The position numbers and the translations under genes are program-made. This document shows, in pieces, positions 14,456 to 16,583 of a DNA stretch of 16,583 nt (the first letter of the stretch is position 1; the number at the start of each line of letters is the position of its first letter). The DNA lies in contig JANJUT010000184.1 in NCBI GenBank assembly GCA_024710445.1, forward strand, positions 1-16,583. Direction: 5' to 3'. Origin of the DNA: Thiobacillus sp. (lineage in GTDB: Bacteria; Pseudomonadota; Gammaproteobacteria; Burkholderiales; Thiobacillaceae). The notes under the pieces were generated by a model. That model had not been told where the DNA came from. It was given only the letters and a program-made list of their open reading frames with translations, and did no database searches.

Positions 14456-14932
14456 ATGTTACAGCGCTGGCTTGTGGGTTTGATCGCACTCGGTCTGACG
14501 GCCTGCTCGGGCCTGCCACTGAATGCCGTTGCGCCGAAGGTGAGCGTGGACGGGGTCGATATCAAGAGCCTGGGCTTGTTTGAGCAGCGTTTCGAGGTGG
14601 GATTGCGGGTGAACAATCCGAATGATTTCGATTTGACGATCGAGGCGCTGGATTTTGAACTGGAATTGAACGGACGTCCTTTTGCCAAAGGGCTGACGCG
14701 CGCCATGACGCGGGTGCCGGCTGCCTCAAGTTCGCTGGTGCGGGTAGATGCTGCCACCCAGTCGACTAATCTGATTCAGCAAATCAAGACCCTGCCTGAT
14801 GCATTGAAGGGCGGGGTTCCCTACCGCATCAAGGGGCGAGTAAAAACCGACCTGTCGCCCCGCTGGCTTCCATTTGAACGGAACGGCATGGTGGGCGGCG
14901 AGAAAGATAAATCCAGGGTCAAGGCGATCTGA
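14456..14932 (+). CDS. LEA2-type (water-stress/hypersensitive domain) lipoprotein
   Basis: This gene encodes 158 residues. ATG 14456 follows AGGG at 14447-14450 and lies 7 nt after the kinase stop. The lipobox LTAC makes C17 the likely lipidated residue. The remaining part is an LEA type 2 beta-sandwich: APKVSVDGVDIKSLGLFEQ, then VGLRVNNPNDFDLTIEALDFELELNG, the hallmark NPNDF segment. Such lipoproteins occur in many proteobacteria with unknown function, possibly binding at the outer membrane. It is the last gene of the plus-strand run and converges with the next gene across 22 nt. Confidence 0.88.
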   Translation: MLQRWLVGLIALGLTACSGLPLNAVAPKVSVDGVDIKSLGLFEQRFEVGLRVNNPNDFDLTIEALDFELELNGRPFAKGLTRAMTRVPAASSSLVRVDAATQSTNLIQQIKTLPDALKGGVPYRIKGRVKTDLSPRWLPFERNGMVGGEKDKSRVKAI

Positions 14933-14954
14933 GCACTTGTTGGCAGGCGGTAAA

Positions 14955-15710
14955 TTAGCGCTGCAACGCGCGCAGGTTTGGCACACTCAACCCGTATTCG
15001 TCCGCGTGCCCGATGGCCCGCGCCAGGCGCGACGGCGCCGAGCGTCCGGTACAGCCATGTTCCGGGTCGCCGGCAAAGGCTTCCAGCATGCCGGCAATGA
15101 GCGCATCGCGGTCGTGCTTCACGTTGGTCAGCGCATCCTGAATATCCATGACCTCGTTTGCGACCTGGCGGGCGAAGGCCTCGTGCTGTGCCCAGAGTTG
15201 CGATACCGTGCCGCCCGTCTTGAGGCCGGCGATGTTGGTGGTGAGGATGTAGACGTTCTTGCGTACCAGTTCGAACAGCAGTTCGTTGCCAACAGCAACT
15301 TCGCGGCAGGGCAGGTCGATGGCGGTGAGCGCACGGCACAGCAGCGCCGCGCCCGGGCCGGCCGCCGGCGAGGCGATCAGCGGCTTGGCGTCGATGCCCT
15401 TTTTCTTCTCGAACCACACCGAGATCACGGTGGGGTCGGTGTAACGGTATTGTTCCCAGTCGCGCGGCAGCAGTTCGTTCTGGATCAGCGCGACGCGTGG
15501 CCGCCAGGCACCGGGCATGGCAGCCAGTACGGTGTGGAGGTCATTCTCGGCAACCGCAACCAGCACCAATTCCGGCTCGGGATGCGCATGCGCGACCGTG
15601 ACCATGTCGTCGCTGCGGTTGACCGGGACGACCGTACGGCCAGCACGCAGCAAGCCGCCGGCGAACACGCGACCGAGCTGGCCGAGACCGATAATGACAA
15701 TTTCACTCAT
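14955..15710 (-). CDS. NAD(P)-binding protein, ketopantoate-reductase-like (PanE/ApbA type)
   Basis: This gene encodes 251 residues. ATG 15710 follows GGAG on the minus strand. The N-terminus has the Rossmann dinucleotide motif GLGQLG (8-13) with IVIIG before it. The C-terminal half has an all-helical layout as in 6-phosphogluconate-dehydrogenase-type reductases, with VRKNVYILTTNIAGLKTGG where PanE has its catalytic lysine region. At 251 residues it is shorter than PanE (about 300), so it may be a divergent reductase with a different substrate. It stands alone between the LEA2 gene and the ABC-F gene, with a long inverted repeat upstream. Confidence 0.78.
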   Translation of the reverse strand: MSEIVIIGLGQLGRVFAGGLLRAGRTVVPVNRSDDMVTVAHAHPEPELVLVAVAENDLHTVLAAMPGAWRPRVALIQNELLPRDWEQYRYTDPTVISVWFEKKKGIDAKPLIASPAAGPGAALLCRALTAIDLPCREVAVGNELLFELVRKNVYILTTNIAGLKTGGTVSQLWAQHEAFARQVANEVMDIQDALTNVKHDRDALIAGMLEAFAGDPEHGCTGRSAPSRLARAIGHADEYGLSVPNLRALQR

Positions 15711-15732
15711 GCGGGCTCCAGAAAATATTTAG

Positions 15733-15822
15733 CCGCGAAGGACGCGAAGTAACACGAAGAAAGACAAAAACCATGTCCATGACATTGCGGGTTTTCTTCG
15801 CGACTCTTCGCGTCCTTCGCGG
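15733..15822. repeat. intergenic inverted repeat (CGCGAAGGACGCGAAG type)
   Basis: The left arm 15733-15749 (CCGCGAAGGACGCGAAG) is the exact reverse complement of 15806-15822. After a short mismatched part the pairing resumes for 8 bp (CGAAGAAA with TTTCTTCG). The loop between them is about 30 nt. Intergenic repeats of CGCGAAGGACGCGAAG type are widespread in proteobacterial genomes. It lies between two same-strand genes and the folded RNA could act as a terminator or barrier for the ABC-F transcript, which would cross it. Confidence 0.85.
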
Positions 15823-15833
15823 ACAAAACGTTT

Positions 15834-16583
15834 TTACTCCAAGCCTTTGGAGTGCAGGTATTCGTCGTAGTTTCCCATGTAGAACTCGACGCCTTCGGGC
15901 GTGATTTCGAGGATGCGCGTGGCGAGGCTGCTGACGAATGCGCGGTCGTGCGAAACGAAGATCAGCGTGCCCTTGAACAGGTCAAGCGCGAGGTTGAGCG
16001 ACTCGATCGATTCCATGTCCATGTGGTTGGTCGGTTCGTCCATCACCAGCACGTTGTGGCGGCCGAGCATCAGCTTGCCATAGAGCATGCGGCCCTTTTC
16101 GCCGCCGGACAGCACGCGCACCGATTTCTTCACGTCGTCACCCGAGAACAGCAGGCGTCCGAGGATGCCGCGCAGCACCTGCTCGTCGTCACCGGGCTGG
16201 GTCCACTGGTGCATCCAGTCGGTGAGGTTGAGATCGCTATCGAAGTCGGTGACGTGGTCCTGCGAAAAATAGCCGATGTTGGCATTTTCGCTCCACTTCA
16301 CTTCGCCGTACTCCGGCATCAGTTCGCCCATCAGCAGTTTCATCAGCGTGGATTTGCCGACGCCGTTGCCGCCGATCACGGCAAGCTTTTCACCGGCCTC
16401 CAGCGAAAAACCGAGATTGGAAAACAGCGGTGTGCCTTCGTAACCAAACTTGAGGTTTTCGATTTCAAGCGCGCGGCGATGCAGGACTTTTTCCTGCTCG
16501 AAGCGGATGTAGGGGTTCTGCCGCGATGAAGGCTTGAAGTCGTCGATCTTGATCTTGTCGATCATCTTCATGCGGCTGGTGGC
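15834..16583 (-). CDS. ybiT: ABC-F ATPase, YbiT type (partial, runs off right edge)
   Basis: The C-terminal 249 codons are present and the frame stays open to 16583, so the N-terminal half lies outside the window. It holds the end of the inter-domain linker ([18 protein letters not shown]) and the second ABC domain: Walker [16 protein letters not shown], signature LSGGEKGR, Walker B with [12 protein letters not shown], and the H-loop FVSHDR. The text follows E. coli YbiT closely, including [14 protein letters not shown] and the end [12 protein letters not shown] proteins act on ribosomes near the E site to relieve stalling rather than transporting. It is probably complete in the genome. Confidence 0.93.
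   Translation of the reverse strand, partial: ATSRMKMIDKIKIDDFKPSSRQNPYIRFEQEKVLHRRALEIENLKFGYEGTPLFSNLGFSLEAGEKLAVIGGNGVGKSTLMKLLMGELMPEYGEVKWSENANIGYFSQDHVTDFDSDLNLTDWMHQWTQPGDDEQVLRGILGRLLFSGDDVKKSVRVLSGGEKGRMLYGKLMLGRHNVLVMDEPTNHMDMESIESLNLALDLFKGTLIFVSHDRAFVSSLATRILEITPEGVEFYMGNYDEYLHSKGLE

Noticed and set aside
1..16583. CRISPR array, insertion sequence or prophage
   Set aside because: No regularly spaced direct repeats, transposase, integrase or phage-type genes are visible on either strand.

Overview
The window looks like a chromosomal segment of a betaproteobacterium, probably from the Nitrosomonadales/Thiobacillaceae neighbourhood. This is inferred from the high GC content, the QseB/PmrA-type two-component pair, the membrane-anchored diheme cytochrome c5 and the DUF971 gene; no ribosomal marker is present to settle it.

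Region 1 (about 1-4220, plus strand) is a periplasmic copper-handling cluster. It holds a small histidine-tailed membrane or periplasmic protein, a CusC-like outer-membrane efflux lipoprotein, a Tat-exported multicopper oxidase, a CusF-like copper-binding protein, and then a small secreted protein of unknown role. No CusA/CusB pump or CopB gene is visible. The first 124 bases may hold the tail of a further gene.

Region 2 (4246-8260, minus strand) is arranged like enterobacterial pmrCAB: a membrane transferase of the LTA-synthase/alkaline-phosphatase superfamily, then a PmrA/QseB-type response regulator, then its histidine kinase. A perfect CTTAAG-N5-CTTAAG direct repeat, the PmrA-box pattern, lies just upstream of the transferase. 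This suggests an autoregulated cell-envelope modification operon.

Region 3 (8418-10152, minus strand) has a zinc-ribbon/one-TM/Sel1-repeat protein, a possible 28-codon lipoprotein ORF abutting its TTG start, and a membrane-anchored diheme cytochrome c5 with a good promoter.

Region 4 (10241-14932, plus strand) begins with a tRNA-Arg(CCG) that has a C-A mismatch in its acceptor stem. It continues as a tight five-gene run: DUF971, a radical SAM protein with a C-terminal Cys-Cys-Ala-Glu-Pro (CCAEP) tail, an ATP-grasp ligase, a fructosamine-kinase-family protein and an LEA2-type lipoprotein (gaps of 9, 7, -4 and 7 nt). The radical SAM/ATP-grasp pair is the best candidate for an uncharacterised biosynthetic or modification system. 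The kinase gene carries an in-frame palindrome-rich insertion of about 54 bp next to its catalytic aspartate.

Region 5 (14955-16583, minus strand) has a ketopantoate-reductase-like NAD(P)-binding protein, an intergenic inverted repeat with 17-bp perfect arms, and the C-terminal half of a YbiT-type ABC-F ATPase that runs off the right edge.
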